Assembly (NCBI GenBank): GCA_964469215.1 | Contig: CAYXYB010000001.1 | Span: 124,001-188,000, forward strand | Direction of reading: 5' to 3' | DNA: 64,000 nt | From: SKPS01 sp964469215 | Lineage (GTDB): Bacteria > Bacteroidota > Bacteroidia > Bacteroidales > SKPS01 | Shown: positions 26,365-36,981 of the stretch, in pieces | Numbering within the stretch: position 1 is the first letter of the stretch | How the letters are laid out: each line of letters begins with the position of its first letter | Notes under the pieces: model-generated | What the model saw: only the letters and a program-made list of their open reading frames with translations | Database searches by the model: none | Told to the model about the DNA's origin: nothing | Program-made: the position numbers and the translations under genes

Positions 26365-28728
26365 ATGAAAAGAAAACTATTGTCGATTCTGATAATGCTT
26401 CCGGTGCTTGTGCAGGGTCAGGTAGCCGTAAAGGGGCAGGTCACCGAGCAGAACAGCGGGAACAAACCCATCCCCGGCGTTCAGATCAAGGCTCTGGGAA
26501 CGACACCAGAGGTCACCGGCAACGATGGGCTTTTCCAGCTTGTGTTCACCGGAAAGAAGCCGGGCGACCGGATCATCGTGTCGGAGATCGCCAAAAAGGG
26601 CTTCGAGATCGTGAACAAGGAGCTGGTAAACAACTGGTTGATTGCCAACGATCCGAACCATAAAAGCAAGATCGTGATGTGTCCGGAAGGGATGATCGCG
26701 CAGAACACCCTGAAGTATTACGATATTTCACTGACAGGCCTGACCCGCGGGTACCAGGAGCGCATCAGGGTCCTGCAGGAACAGAAAGAAAAAGCTGAGA
26801 TTGATGCCAAATCTTACGGTGAACAGGCAAAAGAGCTGGCCGAGCAGTACGAAAAGCAATAGAAGCAGCTGGAAGAGCTTGCCGAAAAGTTTGCCCGGGA
26901 GAACTTTGATGATTGTTCGGCAATTCACCGGGATGCTTTTGAAGCTTTCAAGTCAGGCAACATCGCCGGGGCCATCCGGATCCTGGAGAGTGTCAACTCG
27001 GCCGATGAAATTGCCCGTGCACAGGAGCAGAAAGAAAAGGGAAAGCTCATTGAAAAGCAGGGGAAAATGATGCAGGCCGAGTCGGAGAGCATCATCCGGC
27101 AGAACATCAGCAAGCTGATGTTCCAGGCCGACCTGTACCGGTCGCAATTCCGGTTTGCCGATGCGGAGAAAGCATGGGAAACCGCCTTGTACGCCGACAC
27201 CACCGACCTGGCCAACATTTTCACCTATGTTGCTTACCTGCTGGATATGTTCAGGACGGATGATGCCCTGCGGTGGAACAGGATGGCCATGGACCAGGCA
27301 AAGTCGGACAAGCTGAAAGCCCATGCGCACACCAATATGGGCTGGGTTTTCGAGTACATGAAACGATATTCTGAAGCGGGCACTGCCTTTGAGGAGGCGG
27401 TTGCCATCTATCGGAAAATTGCAACAGACGATGTGCAATCAAGGGCTAAGCTTGCCTACGCATTGGGAAACCTGGCCGATTTCTATTACGATATCAACCT
27501 GTACGAAAATGCCCTCACATTGCACGAAGAGTCTGTCCAGATCTGGAGGGACCTTGCAAAGGCAGACCCGGCAAGCCACAATCCCGAACTGGCCCGTCAT
27601 CTTCAGAACAAGGCCCAGGTCCAGGTCATACTAAACAGACTGGAGCAGGCAAAGGCAAATTACCAGGAAGCCATTGGCATTGAGAGGGAACTCAGTGCCC
27701 GCGAACATCAAAAGCACCAATTCGGCCTTGCGTGGGCACTGATTGGACTGGCAGGGCTCAGCGATCCAGATTCTGCAGAGTTATATTATCTCGAGTCCAT
27801 TGCCCTGATGCGGGACCTGGCAGCGAACAATCCCCAGCAATGGAGCTCCTTCCTGGCCAGGTCGCTAACAAAGTATGCCGACATGCAAAGGGGGCAGAGG
27901 AAGTTTCAGGAGGCCAAAACCGTGTACGGGGAGGCCTTCCGGATCATTGAAGAGGCAATGAAGGTCAATCCCGTTGAGTTCAGTGAAGTGTATGCAATGG
28001 TGCTGACCAACCTGGCCAGCACAGAAGAGGATCTTGATGATTTCCATAATGCACAGCTCCATTACGATATGGCAGTTAAAACCTGGAGGGAGCTGGTGCA
28101 GGCCAACCAGGATATCTTTGGGAAAGAACTAGCCAGCATGTTGCACAACCGGGCCTTCATGTACCGTAGGCTGAACGAATACAGTAAAGCTGAATCTGAT
28201 TACCTGGAGGCCATCGGCATATACAGGGAAGCGGTCAGGAACAATCCTGAAGAGATTACCAGGCTCCTGGCCACTTCGTTGTTTGTCTATAGCACCATGC
28301 TGTATGAAAGAAATGAATCCGATAAAGCGCTGCCAATTTCTGAAGAAAGCATGCGATGGTTCGAAGTGATGGCTGCGAAACAACCTGAAAGGTACCGTTC
28401 ACAGGTGGCACACCTGTATGGCAGCATTGCCTACACGCAGGTAAAGCAAAAGCAATTCGTGCAAGCCGAAGGATCCGCCCGAAAGGGGCTTGAACTGGAC
28501 AGCATGCAGACATGGATCTACACCAACCTGGCCCTGGCATTGCTGTTCCAGGACCGGTACGATGAGGCCCTGAAGATCTATATGGAATGGAAGGACCAGC
28601 CTTTCCACGGGCATCCACCAACCACTTTCCGGGAAGCTTTCCTGAAGGATTTCGACGACTTGGAGAAGATCGGGCTGAAGCACCGGGATATGAAGAAGAT
28701 CAAGAAGATGCTAGTGAATAGTGAATGA
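26365..28728 (+). pseudogene. Carboxypeptidase-regulatory-like/TPR protein, paralogue 2, interrupted by an in-frame amber codon
   Basis: The gene starts MKRKLLSILIMLPVLVQGQ (signal peptide) and follows the family layout. At 26860-26862 a TAG interrupts it: EQYEKQ, stop, KQLEELAEKFARENFDDCS. The same frame is then open to 28728, and the other paralogues have Gln at that site, so one C-to-T change explains it. The downstream part keeps good TPR character (for example FADAEKAWETALYADTTDLA), so the change is recent, or the codon is read through. As written, only the exported sandwich domain and coiled coil would be made. It is richer in G+C than its neighbours. Confidence 0.8.
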
Positions 28729-28810
28729 TACTTTCAAGGTGTTGATAATCATGGTAATATTTGTGAAAATCTTATTAATCAGTGTAATCTGTGTTCTATA
28801 AATAAAAGCT

Positions 28811-31453
28811 ATGAAAACCTGGACATTCTTGCTTTTTCTGATCTTTCCGATACTTTCACAAAGCCAGGTAACGGTTAAAGGCCTGGTGACGGAGCAAAAC
28901 AGCGGCAACAAGCCGCTGGCCGGGGTGCAGATCAAGGTTCTGGGCACGACGCCCGAGGTTACTGGCAATGACGGGCTTTTCCAGCTTGCGTTCACCGGCA
29001 AGAAGCCGGGCGACCGGATCATTGTGTCAGAGATTGCCAGGAAGGGGTACGAGATCGTGAACAAGGATGTAGTGAACAACTGGGTGATCACCAACAACCC
29101 GAACCAGAGAACCAAAATCGTGATGTGCCCCGAAGGGATGATTGCACAGAACACACTGAAGTATTACAACATCTCATTTGATGGTCTTGCCAGGGGATAC
29201 AACGAGCAGATCAGGAAATACCAGGAAGAAAGGGATAAAGCCCTTATGGATGCACAGACCTACGGTGAAAAAATGAAGCTGTTGGCAGAGCAGTTTGAGA
29301 ACCAGCAGAAATATCTTGAAGAACTGGCTGAGCGATTTGCCAGGGAGAACTTTGATGATTGCTCGGAAGTTCACAAACAAGCGTTTGATGCTTATCAAAA
29401 GGGTCATATCGATGAAGCCATCCGGATTCTGGAAACCGTCAATTCGGTAGCAGAGATCGAAAGGGCAAAAAAGCAGTATGCAGATGCAGAAAAGCGCATA
29501 GCAGAGTTGGAGAAGGTACAGGCAATGTCCGACAGCATTATCAGGCAAAACATCAGGAAACTCATATTCCAGGCTGACCTGTATATTTCTGAATTTCGTT
29601 TCGAAGAGGCTGAAAAGGCATACGAAGCGGCTGTTCGTGCTGATACAACAAACTTTCAAAATATAATTGATTTTGTTGCTTTTCTTGTTGAGGAAAAGCA
29701 ATACAATCCAGCCATGAAATGGTGCGGGACTGCACTTGCCAATGCTGAAACAAAGTTTGAACGGGCACAGGCACTACGGTATATCGGTAAAATACAGTCA
29801 TTGATGAATGATTTCAAAGGCGCTGAAAAGAACATCAATGAAGCAATTGATCTTTTAACTGAGCTGGCTGATGATAATCCAATGGAATACAGCTATAACC
29901 TTTCAATGACAATTAGTATATGGGGGCTCATACTGATCGAAAGCAATCATTTTGATGATGCAATTCATCATTTGCTTAAAGCCTTGATGGTACAGGAAAA
30001 TAACAACCATACACCTGAAGGGGAGCCGTCACTCACACCTGCAATTTATGCAAATCTAGGCATGGCCTTTCTTCAATCAGCGAAACTGGATTCAGCCGAA
30101 TTCTGGATAAAACTTGCTATTAGAGATTTATCGAACGCGAACGATACAAATTCCATTGTAAATAATAAATGGTTATTGTCGGTAGCTCTTAATAACCTAT
30201 CCCAGGTTTACTATCAAAAAAATGAGTTTGACGAATCTATATCGATCATTCTCCAGTCATTGGCTATTATCAGGGAATTAGCCAACAGGAATCCCCAAAG
30301 ATTCAATCCTGATATTGCATTTGTGTTAAACAACCTTTCCGCTGCATATCTATCCAGGGATGATTACCCTAACGCTGACCTGTATGCTGCTGAAGCAGAA
30401 GATATTCTAAGGGATTTGGCAGCAATATACCCTATCGTTTACAACCGCTTACTGGCTAACATTTTAAATGTAAGGGCTGCTGTTCAGGGAGAGCTGCAAA
30501 ATAATGAAAAGGCAGAATCACTGTATATGGAGTCGGTAAATATTTTAAGGACGCTGGCTTCAGTCAATCCTTTGGTATATAAAAGTGATCTCGCATTTTC
30601 ATTAAACAACCTTTCTGTACTTCAAAAGAAACTTAGGAATTATGACCTTGCTTTGCAAAACTCCATGGAAGCAGTGGATATTATGCTTGAAATGGAAAAG
30701 ATATTCCCTGATGTATATAAGCCAACAGCCGGGATATTCTTGGATATACTCGCAGAACTGTACTTTGAAATGAATGAGTTTCAGAAATCAGAAGAATGTT
30801 TCATCCAGAGCATTAAGAAGTTTAGTGAGTTAGGTATTGAAAAGCTTCAGTACTATAAAGACAATCTCTATAATGCTCACAATTGGTTAATTGTTCTTTA
30901 TAAAAAGACAGGTCAGTTTGATAAAACCATGGCCCATATGAAAGTAGGTATTGATTTTTACAGGGATCTGGCAAGGGAAAATCCGCAGGATTACTTGTTT
31001 TATGTTGCCAAGCTCCTCAGTGAGTTATCATGGATTCAATACAAATCAGACGTATTGCAGGCGATCTCCACAATGAACCTTGCCATGGAAGCATATCATC
31101 TGTGCAGAGACTCAGGCTTTACCTATCCCATTTCCAGCCTGGCAATTTGTTACGGCCGGATGGCCCGCTACCAGATACTCAATAAGAGATTTGACGAAGC
31201 CGAGAAATACGCTTTGATGAGTTTAGAAACAGAACCTCTTGAAATGAACTATAAAAATCTGGCACACAGCCTTCTTTACAACGGGAAATACAGGGAAGCG
31301 GAAGAAATATATATCAGGATGAAGGACAAGAAATGCGATTGCAATCCTCCGGAACCTTATAAAAAGTGGTTTTTACGAGATCTTGATGAGTTTGAAAAAG
31401 CGGGTATCAAACACCCGGATGTGAAGAAGATTAGGAAACAATTGGCTAATTAG
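28811..31453 (+). CDS. Exported carboxypeptidase-regulatory-like/TPR protein, paralogue 3
   Basis: This 880-residue intact paralogue has signal peptide TWTFLLFLIFPILSQSQ, the sandwich domain, a coiled coil (YNEQIRKYQEERDKALMDAQ), the ELAERFARENFDDCSEVHKQ block and about twelve TPR-like units. It is longer than paralogue 1 by extra repeats in the middle. Its signal peptide is nearly identical to that of paralogue 1, while its last ~120 codons are identical in DNA to paralogue 5, so the gene is a mosaic. The stop is encoded in a GCTAATTAGCTAA-type intergenic repeat. Confidence 0.78.
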   Translation: MKTWTFLLFLIFPILSQSQVTVKGLVTEQNSGNKPLAGVQIKVLGTTPEVTGNDGLFQLAFTGKKPGDRIIVSEIARKGYEIVNKDVVNNWVITNNPNQRTKIVMCPEGMIAQNTLKYYNISFDGLARGYNEQIRKYQEERDKALMDAQTYGEKMKLLAEQFENQQKYLEELAERFARENFDDCSEVHKQAFDAYQKGHIDEAIRILETVNSVAEIERAKKQYADAEKRIAELEKVQAMSDSIIRQNIRKLIFQADLYISEFRFEEAEKAYEAAVRADTTNFQNIIDFVAFLVEEKQYNPAMKWCGTALANAETKFERAQALRYIGKIQSLMNDFKGAEKNINEAIDLLTELADDNPMEYSYNLSMTISIWGLILIESNHFDDAIHHLLKALMVQENNNHTPEGEPSLTPAIYANLGMAFLQSAKLDSAEFWIKLAIRDLSNANDTNSIVNNKWLLSVALNNLSQVYYQKNEFDESISIILQSLAIIRELANRNPQRFNPDIAFVLNNLSAAYLSRDDYPNADLYAAEAEDILRDLAAIYPIVYNRLLANILNVRAAVQGELQNNEKAESLYMESVNILRTLASVNPLVYKSDLAFSLNNLSVLQKKLRNYDLALQNSMEAVDIMLEMEKIFPDVYKPTAGIFLDILAELYFEMNEFQKSEECFIQSIKKFSELGIEKLQYYKDNLYNAHNWLIVLYKKTGQFDKTMAHMKVGIDFYRDLARENPQDYLFYVAKLLSELSWIQYKSDVLQAISTMNLAMEAYHLCRDSGFTYPISSLAICYGRMARYQILNKRFDEAEKYALMSLETEPLEMNYKNLAHSLLYNGKYREAEEIYIRMKDKKCDCNPPEPYKKWFLRDLDEFEKAGIKHPDVKKIRKQLAN
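31025..31392 (+). repeat. 368-bp perfect repeat, copy in paralogue 3
   Basis: Every base of this stretch equals 36526-36893 in paralogue 5 (offset 5501), from TTATCATGG to GAGTT. Flanking sequence in both genes is clearly divergent on the left side. This indicates recent gene conversion or recombination. Confidence 0.85.
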
Positions 31454-31599
31454 CTAACTTGCTGATGTGCTAATGCCAGAGTGAAACGAAGGCCACGCCC
31501 TGGCGTGTTGCTAATGTGCTAATGATGTTATGCTAATAGTCAGATAATGATTACAAAAATTGACCAGTAACCAGTAACATATAACAAGCAACCATTACC

Positions 31600-34238
31600 A
31601 TGAAACCTGCACTTCTCCTGCTGCTACTTACCTTCCCTACCCTCCTGTACGGCCAGGTCACGGTAAAAGGCCTGGTGACGGAGCAGAACAGCGGCAACAA
31701 GCCCATTCCCGGTGTTCAGATCAAGGCGTTGGGGACCACACCTGAAGTCACCGGCAGTGACGGGCTGTTCCGGCTAATGTTCAACGGCAAAAAACCCGGT
31801 GACAAGATCATTGTGTCTGAGGTATTCAAAAAAGGATATGAAATTGTCAACAAGGATGTTGTGAATACCTGGCTTGTGCCCTCAAATCCGGATGCAAAGA
31901 CAAAGATCGTGATGTGCCCCGCGGGAAAAATCGCTGAAAACACCCTGAAATACTACAAAATTTCGATGGATGGGCTTGCCAAAGGGTACAACGACAGGCT
32001 TAATACAATCCGGGAAGAGTATGAAAAGAAACTCATCGATGCCAAAACCTTTGGCGAGCAATCTCAGATTTTATCGGATCAGTTCCTGAAGCAGCAGAAA
32101 CCCCTTGAAGAACTTGCGGAGCGGTTTGCCCGCGAGAACTTCGATGATTGCTCAGAGGTGCACAAGCAGGCCTTTGATGCCTTCAAAAAGGGTGACATCG
32201 GCGAAGCCATCCGTATCCTTGAAACTGTGAACTCGGTTGAAGAAATTGAAAAAGCAAAGAAACAACACCAGGAGGCGGAGCAGCGCAAAGTGGAGATTGA
32301 GCTGGTCCTTTCCCAAACCGACAGCATCATTCGGCAAAACATCCGCAAGCTCAAGTTCCAGGGCGACCTATATATTTCGGAATTCCGCTATGACGATGCC
32401 GGAAAAGCCTATGAGGCCGCCGCCCTTGCTGATACTACAGATTTTCAGAATGTAATGGGCTTCGTCGTCTTCCTGTTCCTACAAAACCATTTTGACAAAG
32501 CCGCAGAATGGTGCAGAATTGCACTTGCCAATACCTCCACCATATATGAACATGCACAAGCTATGAGGTATGCCGCTAATTTGAAGGCGGAGATGAATGA
32601 TATAGAAGGTGCCGAAAGAGAGTACAGGCAGGCCGCTGACATGATGGCTGCTCTGTTTAAGAATAGTTTTAATGAATATGGTTTTGACTTGTCAGCAATA
32701 CTGTATGATTATGCTTATTCACAAATTAAGGCCAGAAATTTCAATAAAGGCAAAACCATTCTTCTTGAAGCCATAGAATTACAGCCTAAATATAAATACA
32801 CCCCGGTAGGAGAAGCCCGGATGGCACCGCTGCTTTACAGCGCAATGAGTGGGCCTGCATGGAAATGAACCAGCTTGACACTGCAGAATCCTGGATCAAT
32901 AAAGCCATTTCAGAGCTTGAGGAATCAGAGGATAATAGAACGCTTAACTTCAAGTATCATCTAAGCACAGTGCTGAATAACCTTTCCGGGATTCAAATGA
33001 AAAAGAAAGAATTCGAAAAATCGAAAGCCAATCTGATCAGATCTCTGGAATTAATCAGGGAGATATCGGTAATCAATCCACAAAGGCATAATCCTGGGCT
33101 TGTAAGTGCGCTTCTTAATTCCTCTATGCTTTATTTACAAATCGGGGATTTTAAAAGAGCCGACCAATATGCTGCTGAAGCAGAAGGAATTGTGAAGGAA
33201 CTTGTAAAGAAATTCCCTATGGCATATAATGTTTATCAAGCCAGGGCATTAGATTTACGAAGCATGATACAACTGAAGCTTTCGAAATACGAAAAATCGG
33301 AGTTGATACAAATGGAAGCGGTTGCTATACAAAGGGAAATGGCCTCCGTCAATCCTATGGCCCATGGCCAGGGCCTTGCTTATTTCCTCGTGAACCTTGC
33401 AGCGATACAGGAAGCCCTCAAGAAACCTGAACCTGCCATTGGTAATTTACTTGAAGCCCTGGATATTATTCTTGAACTGGAAGCCCTGGATTCAATAACA
33501 TACAAATATGATGCAGGTGTTATTCTGGGAAACCTCGCACGATTGTACTTTTTAAACAATGAATACCAGAAAGCCGAAGCATGTATGACCGGCAGCCTGA
33601 AGAAATATCAGGAAATTGCCCATGGAAATCTTCAGTATTTCATGGAGGATATACTTGAGGCACATAAGGGTCTGATACAATTATATTACAAAATGAGCAA
33701 TCCTGACAAGATTATTGAACATTCCAGCGCAATTGTGAGCTTGTACAGTGAATTGGCGCAAATGGACCCACCCCGGTATTATCCACAACTTGGAGATGCC
33801 CTGAGTGCGTTGACAATGGAACAGTATAAAACGGACTTACCCCAGGCGATAGCAGATATGAACCGGGCAATTGGCATCTTCAGGCAATGCACCGACTCAG
33901 GCTTTGCCTTTCCTCCCTATCGATTATCTGTGTGTTATACCCGGATGGCACGATACCAGATCATGAACCGGAAATTTGATGAAGCGGAAAAATATGCCAG
34001 GAAGGCCATTAAGATTTATAAATCTGACAAGCTATATAAAAACCTTGCGCATGCACTTCTATTTAACGGCAAATACCATGAGGCGGAAAAGATCTACAGG
34101 AGGTTGAAAGATAAGGTTTATGACAGTGAAGTTCCAACGTATTACAAGACTGTGTTCATACAAGATCTTGAAGAGTTTGAGAAATTCGGGATTACCCATC
34201 CGGATGTGGAGAAAATAAGGGAAAAATTAGCGGAATAG
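31600..34238 (+). pseudogene. Carboxypeptidase-regulatory-like/TPR protein, paralogue 4, frameshifted
   Basis: The first part (31600-32868) has a signal peptide (LLLLLLTFPTLLYGQ), the sandwich domain, the coiled coil and the first TPRs, and ends out of frame as YSAMSGPAWK. The homologous continuation MEMNQLDTAESWINKAISEL is in another frame (32859-34238) and runs through the remaining TPRs to the usual FEKFGITHPDVEKIR end. One base appears to be missing near 32847-32858. The join restores the alignment with paralogues 3 and 5 exactly, so this is one gene. It may be a pseudogene, or phase-variable if the change reverts. Confidence 0.8.
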
Positions 34239-34314
34239 TGATTATAGTCGTTAGTCAGTAGTCGATAGTAGAAAAATTGTAAAAGAGGATAACCAATAAC
34301 CTGCAAATTCAACA

Positions 34315-36978
34315 ATGAAAACAAACCTGTTACTTTTACTGATTGCTTTTACTGTGCGGTTGAATGCACAGGTTACTGTTAAGGGTATCGTGACCGTTCA
34401 GAACAGCGGCAACCAGCCTATCCCCGGGGTGCAGATCAAGGCGCTGGGGACGACGCCTGAGGTTACAGGCAATGACGGGCTGTTCCGGCTGGTGTTCACC
34501 GGCAAGAAGCCGGGCGACCGTATCATCGTGTCGGAGATTGCCAAAAAGGGCTTTGAGATCGTGAACAAGGAGGTGGTGAACAACTGGGTGATCACAACCA
34601 AGCCCGAACAGAGGACCAAGATCGTGATGTGCCCCGAAGGGCTCATTGCTGCCAATACCTTGAAATACTACAATATCTCATTTGATGGACTCGCCAGGGG
34701 GTACAACGAGCAGATCAGGAAATACCAGGAAGAAAGGGATAAAGCCCTCATGAATGCACAGGCCTACGGTGAAAAAATGAAGCTGTTGGCAGAGCAGTTT
34801 GAGAACCAGCAGAAATATCTTGAAGAACTGGCTGAGAAATTTGCCAGGGAGAACTTTGACGATTGCTCGGAGGTGCAACGTCAGGCCTTTGATGCCTTTA
34901 GAAGGGGCGATATCGGCGAGGCCATCCGGATCCTGGAAACCGTGAATTCTGCAGAAGAAATTCAAAAGGCCAAGAAACAACACCAGGAGGCTGTGCAACG
35001 CAAAGCGGAGATTGAAGGGGTCATTTCGCAAACCGACAGCGTCATTCGGCAAAACATACGGAAACTCCTGTTCCAGGCAGACCTGTATGTTTCGGATTTT
35101 CGTTTTGAAGATGCATTAAAGGCATACGAAGCGGCAGTTTATGCGGATACCACCGACTTTGAAAACATTTTTTGTTTTGTCATTTTTCTTTTTGACCAAA
35201 GACAGTACAGTTCAGCCACGAAGTGGTGCAGAACTGCATTGGCCAATGCTGAAACAAAATATGAACGAGCGCAGGCATTGCGGTACATGGCCAATACACA
35301 GGCACAGATGATGGATTATGAAGGCGCTGAACATCATTCTCTTGAAGCAGTAGATTTGTTGACTGAACTGGCCGATGAGAGCCCCATGGAATATGGCTAT
35401 ATTTTGCTATTGGCACTCAATGATTTTGGCATTATGCAGATCGGAAGTCAACATTATGACCGGGCAAAGCAGATATTGAACAAAGCCCTGACGGTATCAG
35501 AGAAATACAACTATACACCGGAAGGAGAGCCACCAGCCAGGCCTTTAATTTACGGAAACTTAGGCCATACCTACCTTGCATTGAACCAGCCAGACTCTGC
35601 CGAATTCTGGATGAATAATGCCATTAAAGATTTTTCGCAAGCCGATGGCAGCGGTTCTATTTTGAATAACTACCCATTGGCATTCATGCTGAATAACCTG
35701 TCCCAGATCTATGATCTAAGGAGGGAGTTTGATAAATCTGCATCGATATTGCTGCAAGCATTGGCTATTAACAGGGAATTAGCCGGAAAAAATCCCCAGA
35801 GGTTCAATCCTGACCTTGTGGTTGTGCTGAACAACCTCTCGATTGCCTATTTAGCAGCAGAAGATTACAAGAATGCCGACTTATATGCTGCTGAAGCGGA
35901 GATTATCCTTAAGGATTTGATAAAAACCTACCCTGTTATTTACCACGGCGAAATGGCTTCGATTTTAACAACAAGGGGCGTGGTACAGAGCAGACTGAAA
36001 AATAATGAAAAGGCAGAATTCTTACAAATAGAGGCGCTGAATTACCTCAGGCAGCTGGCTTCAGTCAATCCGTTGGTTCATAGAGATTGGCTGGCGCTCT
36101 CGTTAAGTAACCTTGCCAATACTCAATCGGAACTCGGAAAATTTGAGCTTGCCTTACAAAACTCTATCGAGGCAGTTGACATTTTGCTGGAATTGGAAGC
36201 ATCATATCCAGGGGTTTACAGCCCAAAGCTCGGGTTGTGCATGACGGTACTTGCAAGATTGTATTATGCGATGCATAAGTTCGAAAAATCAGAAGAATGT
36301 TACATCAGGAGCCTTAAGATTTATTATGAGATGGACACTGAAATGCAACAGATTAATAAACAGGAGCTGTTTGATGTACAAAAAGAATTATTAACGCTTT
36401 ATAGGACCATGAACAAGGTTGATAAGGGCAATGAGCATGTAACAGAAGCCATACAATTTTACAAAGGTTTAGCACAAGGGAAACCAGAGGTTTACTTAAG
36501 TTATATGGCCTACTATCTCAGTGAATTATCATGGATTCAATACAAATCAGACGTATTGCAGGCGATCTCCACAATGAACCTTGCCATGGAAGCATATCAT
36601 CTGTGCAGAGACTCAGGCTTTACCTATCCCATTTCCAGCCTGGCAATTTGTTACGGCCGGATGGCCCGCTACCAGATACTCAATAAGAGATTTGACGAAG
36701 CCGAGAAATACGCTTTGATGAGTTTAGAAACAGAACCTCTTGAAATGAACTATAAAAATCTGGCACACAGCCTTCTTTACAACGGGAAATACAGGGAAGC
36801 GGAAGAAATATATATCAGGATGAAGGACAAGAAATGCGATTGCAATCCTCCGGAACCTTATAAAAAGTGGTTTTTACGAGATCTTGATGAGTTCGAAAAA
36901 GCGGGTATCAAACACCCGGATGTGAAGAAGATCAGAAAAAAATTAGCTGATAAGCAAATTAACAAATTAGCAAATTAG
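34315..36978 (+). CDS. Exported carboxypeptidase-regulatory-like/TPR protein, paralogue 5
   Basis: This intact 887-residue paralogue has signal peptide NLLLLLIAFTVRLNAQ, the sandwich domain, the same coiled coil as paralogue 3 and about twelve TPR-like units. The central repeats differ from paralogue 3 while the beginning of the coiled coil and the last ~120 residues are nearly identical. Its C-terminus extends into an intergenic repeat (LADKQINKLAN). The stop lies only 3 bp before the RyR gene's ATG, which ties the two into one operon. Confidence 0.78.
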   Translation: MKTNLLLLLIAFTVRLNAQVTVKGIVTVQNSGNQPIPGVQIKALGTTPEVTGNDGLFRLVFTGKKPGDRIIVSEIAKKGFEIVNKEVVNNWVITTKPEQRTKIVMCPEGLIAANTLKYYNISFDGLARGYNEQIRKYQEERDKALMNAQAYGEKMKLLAEQFENQQKYLEELAEKFARENFDDCSEVQRQAFDAFRRGDIGEAIRILETVNSAEEIQKAKKQHQEAVQRKAEIEGVISQTDSVIRQNIRKLLFQADLYVSDFRFEDALKAYEAAVYADTTDFENIFCFVIFLFDQRQYSSATKWCRTALANAETKYERAQALRYMANTQAQMMDYEGAEHHSLEAVDLLTELADESPMEYGYILLLALNDFGIMQIGSQHYDRAKQILNKALTVSEKYNYTPEGEPPARPLIYGNLGHTYLALNQPDSAEFWMNNAIKDFSQADGSGSILNNYPLAFMLNNLSQIYDLRREFDKSASILLQALAINRELAGKNPQRFNPDLVVVLNNLSIAYLAAEDYKNADLYAAEAEIILKDLIKTYPVIYHGEMASILTTRGVVQSRLKNNEKAEFLQIEALNYLRQLASVNPLVHRDWLALSLSNLANTQSELGKFELALQNSIEAVDILLELEASYPGVYSPKLGLCMTVLARLYYAMHKFEKSEECYIRSLKIYYEMDTEMQQINKQELFDVQKELLTLYRTMNKVDKGNEHVTEAIQFYKGLAQGKPEVYLSYMAYYLSELSWIQYKSDVLQAISTMNLAMEAYHLCRDSGFTYPISSLAICYGRMARYQILNKRFDEAEKYALMSLETEPLEMNYKNLAHSLLYNGKYREAEEIYIRMKDKKCDCNPPEPYKKWFLRDLDEFEKAGIKHPDVKKIRKKLADKQINKLAN
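36526..36893 (+). repeat. 368-bp perfect repeat, copy in paralogue 5
   Basis: This is the partner of 31025-31392. The block encodes the last TPRs, including AICYGRMARYQILNKRFDEA and CDCNPPEPYKKWFLRDLD. Confidence 0.85.
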
Positions 36979-36981
36979 CTC

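Noticed and set aside
31454..31590. Possible CRISPR-like array from repeated GCTAATG units
   Set aside because: The units are short, irregular and without spacers of constant length; they are a common Bacteroidota intergenic repeat.
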